DNA from: Farysia itapuensis
Lineage: Eukaryota > Basidiomycota > Ustilaginomycetes > Ustilaginales > Ustilaginaceae
Direction: 5' to 3'
DNA length: 64,000 nt
Assembly: GCA_023212645.1 (NCBI GenBank)
Contig: JALBYC010000002.1
Location: forward strand, 434,001 to 498,000
The notes beneath the pieces were generated by a model. The model did no database searches and had not been told where the DNA came from. It saw only the letters and a list, made by a program, of their open reading frames with translations. Below are positions 47,289 through 57,324 of the stretch, one piece after another (the stretch's first letter is position 1; every line of letters starts with the position of its first letter). Position numbers and translations under genes: made by a program.

Positions 47289-50200
47289 ATGACGGATGCA
47301 CATCAGTCACCGCTCATCTTGTTACCGCTCAAATCCACTGAAGAAGTTGACTTGGGATCAGCCGTCAGGTCACTTATCAAGAATAGCTATGGCGAAGATC
47401 CCAAGAATTACGCGGAACAGACCTCCACGCTGAACCGAGCAAGACAGGACGCTGTCAGAGGGGCAGGCTCCGATGCTACGGGTCGAGACCTGCTCTTCAA
47501 ATGGTTTCACATGCTTGAGATGCTCGAGCTTCGCTTTCCCGAACTGCGCGTTCCTTTCCCATGGAAGGATGCGTTCACAGACAAGAGCATTTCGCAGTCT
47601 AGCTTGGCGTACGAAAAAGCCAGTATCATCTTCAATATTGCCGCTACTCTGTCGGCACTTGCCTCGTCACAACCCAGAATGACTGGAAACGCCGATGGCG
47701 TCAAGAGGGCTTACACCGCTCTGCGTCAATCTGCCGGCATGCTCAGCTACATCAACGAAAACTTTCTTCATGCTCCGAGTACGGACATGAGCAAAGAGCT
47801 CGTCAAGTTTCTGGTTGGACTCATACTAGCGCAGGCGTCTGAAGTTTTCCTGGATAAGACCATCGAAGAGAGAAAGGGAAGCGGGCTCATCTCGAAGCTC
47901 GCCAGCCAAACAGCGTCCGCCTACACTGGACTGGTAGATGATGCACGAGAATTGTCTGGCAAAGCTATCTTTGATCGATCGTGGTTGCATTTGGTCCAGA
48001 CCAAGGCAAAATACTTTACGTCAGTCATGCATTACTACCGAGCCCTAGCAGATGATTCTACGGGCTCTCATGGAGCCTGTCTTGTCCGCTTAACGGTTGC
48101 TGAAGCGCAAGCGAAAGAGGCGCAGCGCCTTGCTGTCACCTTCCATGCTTCTGCCGCCGTACATGCTAGCGCGACTCGGCCATCCTTACCTAGCGATGCG
48201 GGCTCTGCCATGATGGCTCTGGTTGCAGCACATCTCGCTCGCTGTACAGAACGGAAAGAAACAGCCGTCAAAGACAACGACCTCATCTACCACGATATCT
48301 TGCCCTCCGAATCCACATTGCCTGCCGTTGACAAGCTTGTCGCAGCAACGCCAATCCCCATTCAAGAAATCTTTGCGGCCGCTGAGGTACAGCGCGTGAT
48401 CGGACCGGATCTTTTCCAAAATCTCGTTCCGTTAGGCGTACATGAAAAGGCGTCGATGTACTCGGAAGAGAAGGCAAAGATCGCCCGTGCCGAGTCGGAA
48501 AGGAGCGACATTGCAGAAGGAGAATTGCAAGCGTCGCTTGAGTACATGGGACTTCCCGGAAGCTTAAAGAAATACCGTGCTATCGCCCAAGGATCCAATG
48601 GCAGTGCCATGTTGGACTCCCTCGCAGACCCGGGGGCTGAGGTAATGCGCTGGTCCGAAGAAGAAGCTGTTGGCGGTGGCGGCCGCGGAGCCGATGGCCT
48701 TGGTACAGGGACAGCGGGCGTTGCTTCGGCGCTCAACAAGATCGCAAGCATGAAACAACAGGCAGCATCTGAGATCGAGGCTGCTTCGTCGGCCTTGGAC
48801 GACGAGAATCGGGAGTGCGAGAAGCAAAGAGTGCGTTTTGGTCACAAATGGAACCAAGATCCTGCGGGTCTGCATACCAAAGATATGCGACTCAGTCTGA
48901 GAGAGAACAAGGAAGCTCTTCAACAAGCATCCCAGAACGATTCTCAGATTGGCGAACTGTGGAACAGTATCCGGGATGACATTCAGCTGCTTGTCTCTGG
49001 TCGCAATGCCTTAGAAGGCGCCTTCTCCTCGGCGTTAGTCGGACAGACAGGCCTGTACGGCAAAACAGCAGCACAGCCGTCCCTGATTGATGTCACCGCT
49101 GACGAGGAACAGGCGTCAGCTGCAGACGTTGAAGCAGTCAAGGCCAAGGTTGCTCAGGTGGATGAGCTGCTCAGCAAGCTGAACAAGATCAAGAAAGACC
49201 GAGGCGAGGTCCTCGTCAGTCTGAAGGAGAAGATCCAGACGGACGACATCTCGCAGGTCCTGGTCTTGAACCGACGATCACAGAATGTCGATTCCTCCAT
49301 CTTCAATGCAGAACTAGAAAAATTTAAGCCGCATCAGAACCGGATTGCTGTCAGCTTGCACCATCAACAAACCATCCTTGCCGAGCTCTCGGCCGCTTTC
49401 AAAGAGTTGGGCGAGCTTCCTGCTGCTAGGGCAGCTGGATCCAAATGGGACGAAAAGGAAAGAGCTCGAAGCCAGCTCATTGCCAGGCTGAAGCGAGCAA
49501 AGGAGTCAAATACTCAGGTTCGAGCTGGAGCGGCTAAAGGTCTCCAATTTTATACCGATCTCTTGGAGATCGTCAAGGCTACTCGACAGAATGTCAACTC
49601 CTATTGCAGTGATCGAAAAGCGCATAGACAGAAACTTGTGTCCGAGCTAGAGTGGGAAGAGCGCGGCACTGTTGGTGGCAGTGCAAGCTCTCCTGGAACA
49701 GATGGACTAACGTCGTCTTTCTCAAGTCTCGGTTTGGGCAGAGCGCGAGCACCAGAGCCTCCAGCGCCTCAGAGGCAACCGAGTTACGGGAATATGTATG
49801 GCGGAGGACCATTTTCAACAGGACCGCCACCTCCCCCGTTGCCTGGTGGTCGTGTCTCTGGCGGCGAGGGCTTGCCTCCTCCCCCATCGCGACAGCAACA
49901 ACAGCCTCCTCATGGAAATCCTTACGACGGAATGTTTGCGTCTGGCCCTTTTAGCGACGATCGATCACAACCGCCTCCCCAGGTTGGCATTGGCTTTGGT
50001 CACGATCTGAGATCTACGTATGCTTCGTCTCCGGCTCCTGCGCCCGTGATGTCGCCTTACTCCAGCCAGTCTCATCCGTACGCTCAGAGTAGCTATCAAG
50101 TCAGCCCGTCTCCAGTTCAGCAGCGACAACCTTCTGGTGGAGCTCTACCTCCGCCTCCTCAACAGTTCCAGTCCACCTTCTCTCCTTTGCCGACATCACC

Positions 50201-50576
50201 AACGCAGAGCCGTTACGCATCCCCACCGCCACCAGTACCACAAACGTATCAGTCCCCATCTTTCACGGGCGCCGGCTATGCTCAACCGCAGTTGGGACAG
50301 CAGCAACAAAGTCACAGCTCACAGTATGGTGCGTACCAGCAGCAACAGACGGCCTATGAACCAACCCCTCCTCAGCATCAGTATCAGCAATCAAATGGTC
50401 CAGCAGGAGGATACTACTCACAGCCACAACGGGATACATATGCTCCTCAGTCACATTCTCGAACTGCACCTTTGCCGCCCCACCAGCAGGCAGGACAACC
50501 TCCTCAGCAGCATTATTCTACTCCACCTCCCCCACCGCAGCAGCAGGGGTACGGCAGCTATCGCCAATCTTACTGA
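47289..50576 (+). CDS. BRO1: Vacuolar protein-sorting protein BRO1 (ALIX family)
   Basis: 1095 residues from the ATG at 47289; the frame is open 38 codons further upstream without an ATG. The BRO1 domain (about 8-390) has [36 protein letters not shown] and the diagnostic [18 protein letters not shown] helical V domain follows (about 400-780), with coiled-coil-like stretches. The last 280 residues are Pro/Gln/Tyr-rich with repeated PPPP and YASPPP segments. It is assigned to BRO1 rather than the pH-signalling paralogue PalA/Rim20 from the NFLHAPSTD block and the long proline-rich tail. On endosomes BRO1 binds ESCRT-III Snf7 and recruits the deubiquitinase Doa4 before cargo enters multivesicular bodies. 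A MITE-like element lies in its 5' region. Confidence 0.88.
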   Translation: MTDAHQSPLILLPLKSTEEVDLGSAVRSLIKNSYGEDPKNYAEQTSTLNRARQDAVRGAGSDATGRDLLFKWFHMLEMLELRFPELRVPFPWKDAFTDKSISQSSLAYEKASIIFNIAATLSALASSQPRMTGNADGVKRAYTALRQSAGMLSYINENFLHAPSTDMSKELVKFLVGLILAQASEVFLDKTIEERKGSGLISKLASQTASAYTGLVDDARELSGKAIFDRSWLHLVQTKAKYFTSVMHYYRALADDSTGSHGACLVRLTVAEAQAKEAQRLAVTFHASAAVHASATRPSLPSDAGSAMMALVAAHLARCTERKETAVKDNDLIYHDILPSESTLPAVDKLVAATPIPIQEIFAAAEVQRVIGPDLFQNLVPLGVHEKASMYSEEKAKIARAESERSDIAEGELQASLEYMGLPGSLKKYRAIAQGSNGSAMLDSLADPGAEVMRWSEEEAVGGGGRGADGLGTGTAGVASALNKIASMKQQAASEIEAASSALDDENRECEKQRVRFGHKWNQDPAGLHTKDMRLSLRENKEALQQASQNDSQIGELWNSIRDDIQLLVSGRNALEGAFSSALVGQTGLYGKTAAQPSLIDVTADEEQASAADVEAVKAKVAQVDELLSKLNKIKKDRGEVLVSLKEKIQTDDISQVLVLNRRSQNVDSSIFNAELEKFKPHQNRIAVSLHHQQTILAELSAAFKELGELPAARAAGSKWDEKERARSQLIARLKRAKESNTQVRAGAAKGLQFYTDLLEIVKATRQNVNSYCSDRKAHRQKLVSELEWEERGTVGGSASSPGTDGLTSSFSSLGLGRARAPEPPAPQRQPSYGNMYGGGPFSTGPPPPPLPGGRVSGGEGLPPPPSRQQQQPPHGNPYDGMFASGPFSDDRSQPPPQVGIGFGHDLRSTYASSPAPAPVMSPYSSQSHPYAQSSYQVSPSPVQQRQPSGGALPPPPQQFQSTFSPLPTSPTQSRYASPPPPVPQTYQSPSFTGAGYAQPQLGQQQQSHSSQYGAYQQQQTAYEPTPPQHQYQQSNGPAGGYYSQPQRDTYAPQSHSRTAPLPPHQQAGQPPQQHYSTPPPPPQQQGYGSYRQSY

Positions 50577-50661
50577 TCCGACTTCGCCATTCAATTCTGT
50601 AATGTGATTTGTCATTGATAGTGCTAGAAATACATGCTGAACGAGGAAAAGACTATATTCT

Positions 50662-51585
50662 TCAGGGTTGCACTGAGCTTCTTGCTGAGCCGGCTTTGGC
50701 GTTGCTTTTCTTAGAACCCTTTGGTCGTCCGACGGTTTTGGGACCAGCTTTGTTCTTGCCCTTGCCCGTGCCCGACTTGCGCGCGGACATGGCGTCATCC
50801 ATATCTTCATCGGATACGTCATCAGAGTCCGAGTGGACAGCTCCATTGGGAGGAACGTTTGGTGCCGACGGAGGTGGAAGGTTGTCGCTTTGTAATGCTC
50901 CTGCTCGCTCGGCAGCTTCTTCGACACCTCCAACTCTCCGTGCTTCCGTCACGACCTTGTCTGCGTACAGCAATTGTTCCATTCGTCCCAGCTTCTTGGC
51001 CTCGACATCTTTGCGCAGTGCATGACGGAAGTCTTCCAGTTTGACACGAAGGCGGTGCGGTGCTCTTGGTGGCAAGGTCTGCGCCATTGTCTCCGTTCCA
51101 CTTGCCTCTCCGTTCTGATCTACGGCCTCAGCGTACTGTTCAAGGGTGGCTCCGAAAGCACTAGACGAGTTTGATATCGAGCTTGTTCCCAGACCAAGTG
51201 CGTATGGACTTGGACGTGCTCGACAGCACAGATCGGTAATAAAGTCGACCATCATCTCCTCCATTAGGGAGACGGAATCCGGTAGCGGGTTTGGAGAGTC
51301 ACCGTAAGCATACATCAAGTTGCGAAGGTCCCGAGCGAAAAGGTTTTTGTGATTGAAAGGTCTTCGACCTTTGCTCTGTGCCACAGTAGCTGCCGAGAGC
51401 GCTGTCGGGAGTTCCTCTCCAAGAGCTCCCGATGCTTGAGCCAATGCAGGATGAACGAACGGCGTAGCATCCACAGCTGGCGGCGCGCGGCTGCCTTTGT
51501 ACGGATGTGTCTGCGGGTGCAGAGACGAGCTCTGTCTCTGCCTCCCTCCGCCTCTTGGCATCGATCTAGTGGGAGTAGGTGGCAT
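50662..51585 (-). CDS. TAF13: TFIID subunit TAF13 with C-terminal AT-hook
   Basis: 307 residues, ATG start. The histone-fold starts at about 81: LFARDLRNLMYAYGDSPNPLP then LMEEMMVDFITDLCCRA matches TAF13 closely. The third helix is displaced by a Ser/Gly-rich insert of about 50 residues (about 125-175) and resumes at KLEDFRHALRKDVEAKKLGR (183-201) and the RMEQLLYADK.VT.AR helix. TAF13 pairs with TAF11 in TFIID to bind promoters. The Lys/Gly-rich C-terminus ends with GRPKGSKK (286-293), an AT-hook that would contact AT-rich minor groove. The Pro/Ser-rich N-terminus (about 1-75) is unlike the compact human protein. It is convergent with BRO1 (85 bp). Confidence 0.9.
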   Translation of the reverse strand: MPPTPTRSMPRGGGRQRQSSSLHPQTHPYKGSRAPPAVDATPFVHPALAQASGALGEELPTALSAATVAQSKGRRPFNHKNLFARDLRNLMYAYGDSPNPLPDSVSLMEEMMVDFITDLCCRARPSPYALGLGTSSISNSSSAFGATLEQYAEAVDQNGEASGTETMAQTLPPRAPHRLRVKLEDFRHALRKDVEAKKLGRMEQLLYADKVVTEARRVGGVEEAAERAGALQSDNLPPPSAPNVPPNGAVHSDSDDVSDEDMDDAMSARKSGTGKGKNKAGPKTVGRPKGSKKSNAKAGSARSSVQP

Positions 51586-52209
51586 CTCGAGAGTTGCTTG
51601 GTCCTGTCAGACGATGCATCTTAGAGAAGGCATACGACTAGCAGCAGACGTGTACAATTTACAGCTTTTCGATAATGACAGTGTCAGATCCGATCCGTAT
51701 AGATGCAGTCTAACATCCTTGAAACATTTCGCGAATTCGCGCGCTCGCGCGCTCCGGCGCTCCGATTGCGCGGAGTTGCCGATAAGCATTTTCGATAAAA
51801 AATCGCAGTTGTATGCAGGGTCTGTGTCACTTTCTGTCACTTTTTGGTGGGCTGAGCGCTGAGCTCAGTGACTCGAGAGTGGGCAATTGCGGGTGCATTA
51901 CGGCATGAGGACCGAGCATTTTCATTGGCTTATTGCGCGCTCCTGCTGCGCATGGTCCATGCACTCTTAGCGTCCCGCCAGGGCTGCAAAATTGAGCTCG
52001 TGTGATAGAGATTTCGGTGCCCGTGGGTAGTACTGCTGAGTCTACCCGCCCTTGAAGCGCAGCAAACATGAGTGTGAGTAGTAGATTACTAGATTGAAGT
52101 AGGCCCGTGTGGACTTCCCCTCCCCCCTTCACTTCGCTGCCCTTTTGCCGATTTAATCCTTGAGCAAATCGGCGACACTCCTTCATTGACACTACGACTC
52201 ATTTCCACC
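51586..52209. promoter_or_regulatory. Divergent region, TAF13 / FHA gene, with CGCG-rich palindrome
   Basis: The 624 bp contain the perfect palindrome CGCGAATTCGCG (51730-51741), which overlaps TTTCGCG (51727-51733), an SCB/E2F-like cell-cycle box, and is followed by more CGCG/CGCTC repeats. TGTCAC recurs ten bases apart at 51825-51840. No RNA gene was recognised. The start of the FHA gene has a good context (CCACCATGG). Confidence 0.45.
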
Positions 52210-53631
52210 ATGGCTGGGCTCGAGCTGCACTGGATAAATGCGTCCAACAAAGGCCCGACAAAGTGCATGTCTGCGAAGACCGCAGATCACCAGGTAGTTG
52301 TCATAGAACATGGCAAGAACAAGATCATCTCTCGCTCGTCTTCGGCACTGAGGTCACTCATTGTCAATGAGCTGTCAGACGCAATCTACTTCCCGTCAGC
52401 CAAGGTTGTTTCTCGTCAGCATGCCAAGATAACGTGGTGCGAGGAGGCTGCACTGATAGAAGATCAGGGGTCAACACATGGAACATACATAGCTCATCGA
52501 GAGGCTCTCCTTGGCTCAGACGGCAACTGGTTTGAGCAAGCACCTGATGCAGAGCTAGTCAAAGTTGTCGACGCTGCTTATCTGCGAGCTGGAGACTACG
52601 TTCAACTAGGAAAAGAATGCGAATGTGGAACGAACGAGCATCATCCCGTGCGGCTGTATGTAAGTACCAGATTTGCAAGAAAGAAGCTGAACAGGCCGCT
52701 GATCTTGCCGGATGTGCATTACGCTCTGCAGGTTCAATCTCATGATGCTTCTCAAGTACCTACGAAGCAGCCAAAGCGCACGACATATCCGATGATTGGC
52801 CTTAGCGACTACGATGACATGTCGGATTACGATCAGCAAACAGAGGATATTCGAGAGGGGACCGAGCTTGCCTTTGGGCCATTAGAGTCTGAGGACGAAG
52901 TCTCCACGCCCTCGGAGTCATCGTCTTTGTTCGACGCCCATAGTGCCGACTTGGAGGGGCTTGGCGTGGACAGTTTCGTAACAGATGCGTCTAGTGTCGC
53001 TGAAAAGCGTACGCATACGCTGACATCAGTCGAAACGAAGGAAGACGAAGAGGTATTTTCGTCAAAGCCTCCATCACTAGAGCAAAGTGCATGTCCAGCT
53101 GCATTCAGCACTACAATTGACCAAGAGTCTCCTAGTCATTGGGAGCCTGCGACTGCAGACAGCGAGAAGCTGCACAGCCCAACACCCGATTCTAGTTCCC
53201 TCCTTTTGGCACAAGGATCACACACGCCACGAAGCCTCAGCGATGCTGGCGCAATTTCTTGTACGGACCGAATGTGCGGGAAGGGTGCCGATCCTCCTGG
53301 GCCTCTCGTTACTCCTCTCAAGGGAATTAAACGTGGTTCCGAATCTGAGGCCGAGAGCTATGTCTCCTCCTTGCCTTCGGAGTGTTGCGCGTCGACTGAC
53401 ATCTCGCCGCGCCACGTCAAGAGACCGCGAACATCGCAGTCTGCTACCAAGCAGCTATATCATCACTCAGGACGTCAGAGGGGCTCACTTCACTCCGCAG
53501 GCAGAATTTTGCGAGGATTGGTTTACACGGCGAGTCTGTTCTCCATTGGCTTCCTATCTGGTAGTGTGTTCACTTTCAAGGCGGTAATGAACACTGCAGC
53601 TCAGGTCTCTGCGCCGACGGGCAGCATATAA
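52210..53631 (+). CDS. Tail-anchored FHA-domain protein
   Basis: 473 residues from the ATG at 52210; eight further codons are open upstream without an ATG. An FHA domain spans about 20-152 with the phosphothreonine-binding motifs SRQHAKI (68-74) and DQGSTHGTYI (85-94). The Ser/Glu-rich middle (about 190-420) is disordered. A single hydrophobic helix at about 434-455, followed by 16-18 residues, predicts a tail-anchored protein. In STRIPAK/Far complexes the SLMAP/Far10/Vps64 subunits combine an N-terminal FHA with a C-terminal membrane anchor, so this could be such a subunit at the ER or nuclear envelope. It lacks the coiled coil those proteins usually have, so the assignment is only a suggestion. 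Confidence 0.75.
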   Translation: MAGLELHWINASNKGPTKCMSAKTADHQVVVIEHGKNKIISRSSSALRSLIVNELSDAIYFPSAKVVSRQHAKITWCEEAALIEDQGSTHGTYIAHREALLGSDGNWFEQAPDAELVKVVDAAYLRAGDYVQLGKECECGTNEHHPVRLYVSTRFARKKLNRPLILPDVHYALQVQSHDASQVPTKQPKRTTYPMIGLSDYDDMSDYDQQTEDIREGTELAFGPLESEDEVSTPSESSSLFDAHSADLEGLGVDSFVTDASSVAEKRTHTLTSVETKEDEEVFSSKPPSLEQSACPAAFSTTIDQESPSHWEPATADSEKLHSPTPDSSSLLLAQGSHTPRSLSDAGAISCTDRMCGKGADPPGPLVTPLKGIKRGSESEAESYVSSLPSECCASTDISPRHVKRPRTSQSATKQLYHHSGRQRGSLHSAGRILRGLVYTASLFSIGFLSGSVFTFKAVMNTAAQVSAPTGSI

Positions 53632-53782
53632 CTAGCAACAACGCCTTCGCTGACCGAGCGTGCAGAGTCAGACACTCCCCTTTAAATAAATCTCACGTCC
53701 ATAGCATTTTGTAGCTTCGACCCTTCCAATGCAGTTGATTACCTCAAGCGCGTCTTAGAGGAGCCCTATTGTGACCTATGTC

Positions 53783-54964
53783 CTAATCGAGTGGTTCTTC
53801 GTCGACACTCATGGCGCCGCCACGAGATCCATTCGCAGGGGTCACTGCGGTGTCGCTGACGAAGAAATCAGAGTTGCGCAGCGGCCGCGATTCAATCTTG
53901 GTAGAAGCTAATGGCGGGGCCATTATGTCGTCTGCTGGCGTGGTGGCGCCGTTGGGCGTGGACTCCGCGCTGACTTTGACGCCTGCCGTAGCACGCCGTC
54001 TCCGTTCGGCTACGGATTCTCGGCCTTGTTTGCTTCGGAGGAATTCACGTACCGGGCGCATAGCGGCATTACGACAAAGCTCCTTCAGATCGCTACCACT
54101 ATAGCCCTCTGTGCGCTTGACGAGATCTGTGATGCTGAACGCTGCGTCGGTGGGAGTAGCTGCAAGCATGAGGGTGAGGATCTTTTCGCGCTGTGCAGCG
54201 CTTGGAAGCGAGACCGCGTATCGTTTCGGCATTCGACGAAGGATGGCAGAGTCGATATCGTTGGGTCTGTTGGTGGCACCGAGGACCATTATACGGTCAG
54301 TGGATGAGGTCAGGCCGTCCCAAAGCGTCATGAATTCGGCCTTCATCATGCCGGTGACTTCGTGGTCGCCCGAAGCTCGCTCCCTCAGGAAGCTGTCAAT
54401 CTCGTCGATAAAGATGATGGAGGGTTGCAGCTTTCTTGCTAAGCTGAAAAGCGCCGACACGAGCTTATTGGATTCGCCGAACCACTTGTTGGTAAGCGTG
54501 GAGACGTGCATGTTGATGAATGTAGCGCCACTCTCTTTGGCAAGTGCCTTGGCAAGCATCGTCTTACCCGTGCCAGGCGGACCGTACAGCAATACACCCT
54601 TGGGAGCGCCTAGAAGACCACTTGCGTTTGCAAAAAGCTCTGGGTAACATAGTGGAGCAATGACGCTTTCCTGAAGTGACGAGATGATCCCTTCGAGACC
54701 ACCGATAGACGCAAAGTCGACTGGAATGTCTTCTGGCAGGATCAGCTCCGCCGAGATCTGCTCTTCGTACTCATTCAGCTCTAGATCTTTGCCGCGTACG
54801 CCGAGCTTACTTAGCTTGGCGTCTGCGACCTTCTTGGAGTCTTGTCGCTTCTGTCGATTTGGGTCCAGCGATGTCATGATGTATTTGAAGGCATAGTAGA
54901 AGGCCACCTGACTGGCAGCAAAGAAGGCTATATCCGTCACCATCTTCTTAGAGACTTCCTTCAT
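53783..54964 (-). CDS. MSP1: Membrane AAA ATPase MSP1/ATAD1
   Basis: 393 residues, ATG start. An N-terminal membrane helix (about 9-30) is followed by one AAA module: Walker A GPPGTGKT at 128-135, the pore loop KWFGES at 160-165, Walker B IIFIDE at 183-188 and the second region of homology with RRMPKR. The DFASIGGLE start of the module and the length are those of Msp1/ATAD1. Anchored in the mitochondrial outer membrane and peroxisomes, it extracts mislocalised tail-anchored proteins and stalled precursors. The C-terminal 70 residues (Ser/Pro-rich, ending VDEEPLD) are longer than in yeast. It is divergent from PUP3. Confidence 0.95.
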   Translation of the reverse strand: MKEVSKKMVTDIAFFAASQVAFYYAFKYIMTSLDPNRQKRQDSKKVADAKLSKLGVRGKDLELNEYEEQISAELILPEDIPVDFASIGGLEGIISSLQESVIAPLCYPELFANASGLLGAPKGVLLYGPPGTGKTMLAKALAKESGATFINMHVSTLTNKWFGESNKLVSALFSLARKLQPSIIFIDEIDSFLRERASGDHEVTGMMKAEFMTLWDGLTSSTDRIMVLGATNRPNDIDSAILRRMPKRYAVSLPSAAQREKILTLMLAATPTDAAFSITDLVKRTEGYSGSDLKELCRNAAMRPVREFLRSKQGRESVAERRRRATAGVKVSAESTPNGATTPADDIMAPPLASTKIESRPLRNSDFFVSDTAVTPANGSRGGAMSVDEEPLD

Positions 54965-55402
54965 GCTGGCAAGCTATGTGTGGTCGATTCTGATCGCCAC
55001 GTTTGAGGTAGGATGTTGGCGTAATGACAGGTGATGGGAAGCCAGACTCTTTCATGTGCGAATGATGTGGAAGGTCCCAAATTTCAAGTCAAGCTAAATA
55101 TGGCGCCTGTCAGATCGTAAATGTGCTGGTCCAAAGCTGCAGAAGCTGCAAAGCCGCGAAAAAGCCGGAAAGCCAAAGTGGAGTCGATCACCATTTGGGT
55201 GTGCGAGTCGGGCTGCCAAAGAACGCGCAAGGACCCCTCAAGCTTTCGCTTTCGAGTACAACATCGCGCAACTGTCCCTGTTCTCCGAGCTCAGCACCAC
55301 CTACCTTGGCTCCGTCTTCCCCTCTGGCTCATTCAGGAGCACTCGCACTGCTACACGGCTTGAACATACACCTGCTTGGGAACAGCACTCTTCTCTGCCA
55401 AG
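54965..55402. promoter_or_regulatory. Divergent promoter region, MSP1 / PUP3
   Basis: 438 bp between the two ATGs. Frames at 55121-55422 are open but match nothing recognisable and are taken as leader. No proteasome-associated control element (GGTGGCAAA) was seen in the segment. Confidence 0.5.
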
Positions 55403-56157
55403 ATGAGCATTATGGAATATAACGGCGGCAGTGTAGTGGCAGCCAAGGGAAAGAACTGCGTTGTCATCGCATCGGATCTTCGACTAGGTCAGCAGGCCAT
55501 GACGGTTGCCTGCAACTTTGACAAAGTCTTTCGTGTGACAGAAAAGACTTACATCGGCTTGCCCGGCTTGGCATCAGATGTCTTGACGCTCAAAGAGCAG
55601 TTCCGTTATCGAGTCAACATGTATAAAATGAAGGAAGAGCGCGTCATCGAGCCCGAGACCTTTGCACACCTTGTTAGCTCAACGCTGTACGAGCGCAGGT
55701 AAGTTGTTCGACGGTCCGCATGATCACAGACGACCATCTGACTTTTGTTTCGATAGATTTGGACCATATTTCATCGAGCCTGTGATTGCCGGGATCAACT
55801 CCAAGGACGAGCCCTTTATCGCAGCAGCCGACGTCATCGGATGTCTCAATTTCGCCAAAGACTTTGTCGTGAGCGGCACAGCAGGAGACAAGCTCTTTGG
55901 TATGGCGGAAGGTCTCTGGGAGCCCGATCTTGGGCCAGAAGAGCTATTCGAGACCGTCTCACAAATCTTGCTCGGTGCACTAGAGAGAGATGCGTTATCA
56001 GGCTGGGGTGCTATCGTCAGGATCATGTAAGTGTGCATACATACGAGATGCATTGCTTTGGAGTAGTACTGATGCGACTCGCCTATTTCCTCTTCTTCGT
56101 AATCTCAGCACGCCAGACAAGGTCATAGAACGTACACTCAAAGCAAGAATGGACTAG
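55403..56157 (+). CDS. PUP3: 20S proteasome subunit beta-3
   Basis: Three exons: 55403-55698, 55757-56026 and 56109-56157, with introns of 58 and 82 nt, giving 204 residues, the standard size. MSIMEYNGGSVVAAKGKNCVVIASD is the beta-3 start; there is no catalytic Thr1 and no propeptide, since beta-3 is an inactive structural subunit. The blocks TYIGLPGLASDVLTL, FGPYFIEPVIAG, IGCLNFAKDFVVSGTA and DALSGWGAIVRI fit PSMB3/Pup3 throughout. The last exon adds ITPDKVIERTLKARMD. It is part of the 20S core of the 26S proteasome in nucleus and cytosol and is convergent with NDUFS4. Confidence 0.96.
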
Positions 56158-56352
56158 CTGCAATACAAGAGCTTGCACTTGACTCAGAACTCTGTTGTAA
56201 ACCCTGATGCTGTGACGATAGAATGATAGTGACGGCGTAGGAAATCGCATATTTATCCCGCCGTCACAGAGCTGTCCGCCTCCTTGCACTCGCACATGAA
56301 TATCGGGTTAACGGAGTCGAATTCGCCACGACATATACAACTGCAATTGATT

Positions 56353-57081
56353 CTACTTGGTGTGGTGAATCCTCAGCTTACCAGGCACATAGTTGTAATT
56401 GGCGGCATAGCTCTTGGGAGGAATTCGAGCAACCTTGGGTTCTTGTACGTGGTAGTCCCAGCCTTGCTTCTCACAGAAGTGAATGGCGTCTTCCTTGGAT
56501 CGGAACTTGACCGATGTGCCCTGCATATAGTCGCCACTGTGAGTACAAGGATGGAGACGTGAGAAGTCGTCAGAATCAGAAAGACAGAAATGTGAAAGGA
56601 TATAGCAGTACGTACGAGGAAGCCCAGCCCATCAAAGGATTCTCCCATCTCGCGGAGCCCTGCAAGATATCCCAGTCTACTCTCCACGCTTTGGTACCAG
56701 CCTTGCCTGAGGAATTAGCGGTCTTGGCTGGTCGGAAGATTCGCACCGTTCGCGTGGTGAGCTCCTCTGTTGAGTGCGTGAGCACAGGACAAGTTAGTAT
56801 GATGTGAGACGCTTTGTGGCAACCATGTGATCAGAGAGAGCACAGTCAGCGCACTTACCAGGGGCGCCGCTGACGATATCAGAGGCCACGGCTTGCTCGT
56901 GTCGCTTGAGCTGTTCAGCGGGTAGATCACGACCTTGGTTGTCGCTGCGCTGGACTGGTGCTGGGGATGTGTTGGGGCTTTTGGCGTTAAGCACGACGGC
57001 GGATGTGCGGATCCATCGTGATCCGGATGAGGCTGACGCAGTGGCCCGCAATGCCTGCGTGGATCGGGATAAGAGCATCAT
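56353..57081 (-). CDS. NDUFS4: NADH dehydrogenase (complex I) subunit NDUFS4
   Basis: Three exons on the minus strand: 57081-56859, 56766-56616 and 56536-56353, with introns of 92 and 79 nt, giving 185 residues. An Arg/Ser-rich N-terminus lacking acids for about 30 residues is a mitochondrial presequence. The mature part carries RTVRIFRPAKTANSSG, WDILQGSARWENPLMGWASS, SVKFRSKEDAIHFCEKQGW and KSYAANYNYVPGKLRIHHTK, the signature of the 18-21 kDa AQDQ subunit of the NADH-oxidising arm of complex I. A second ATG directly follows the first. The exon joins were placed where GT-AG borders restore the family sequence. Confidence 0.95.
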
Positions 57082-57324
57082 GATCGCCTTAGTGGTGGAC
57101 GGAGCGTGGTTCCAGATGCTTGTTATCCGTTAGGTGAATCTCAGTTCGAATCTGTGTCTACTGCCTAGCCCGCCCTTCGGTTCCGAAATGTAGTTCTGGC
57201 AATCGCTGGTCTCGGAATTCGGACCTTCTTGTCCCTCCACACAGAAAATTCTTCTGCAACAAATCTGGTTCTTTGGACCCTCCTGCCTCCTGAGCCCAAG
57301 CCCTTACCCTTGTTTGCGGCGAAG

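Noticed and set aside
57135..57160. Possible tRNA T-loop (GTTCGAATC) between NDUFS4 and RPAP1
   Set aside because: The flanking bases do not form a five-pair T stem and no acceptor stem or anticodon arm fits.
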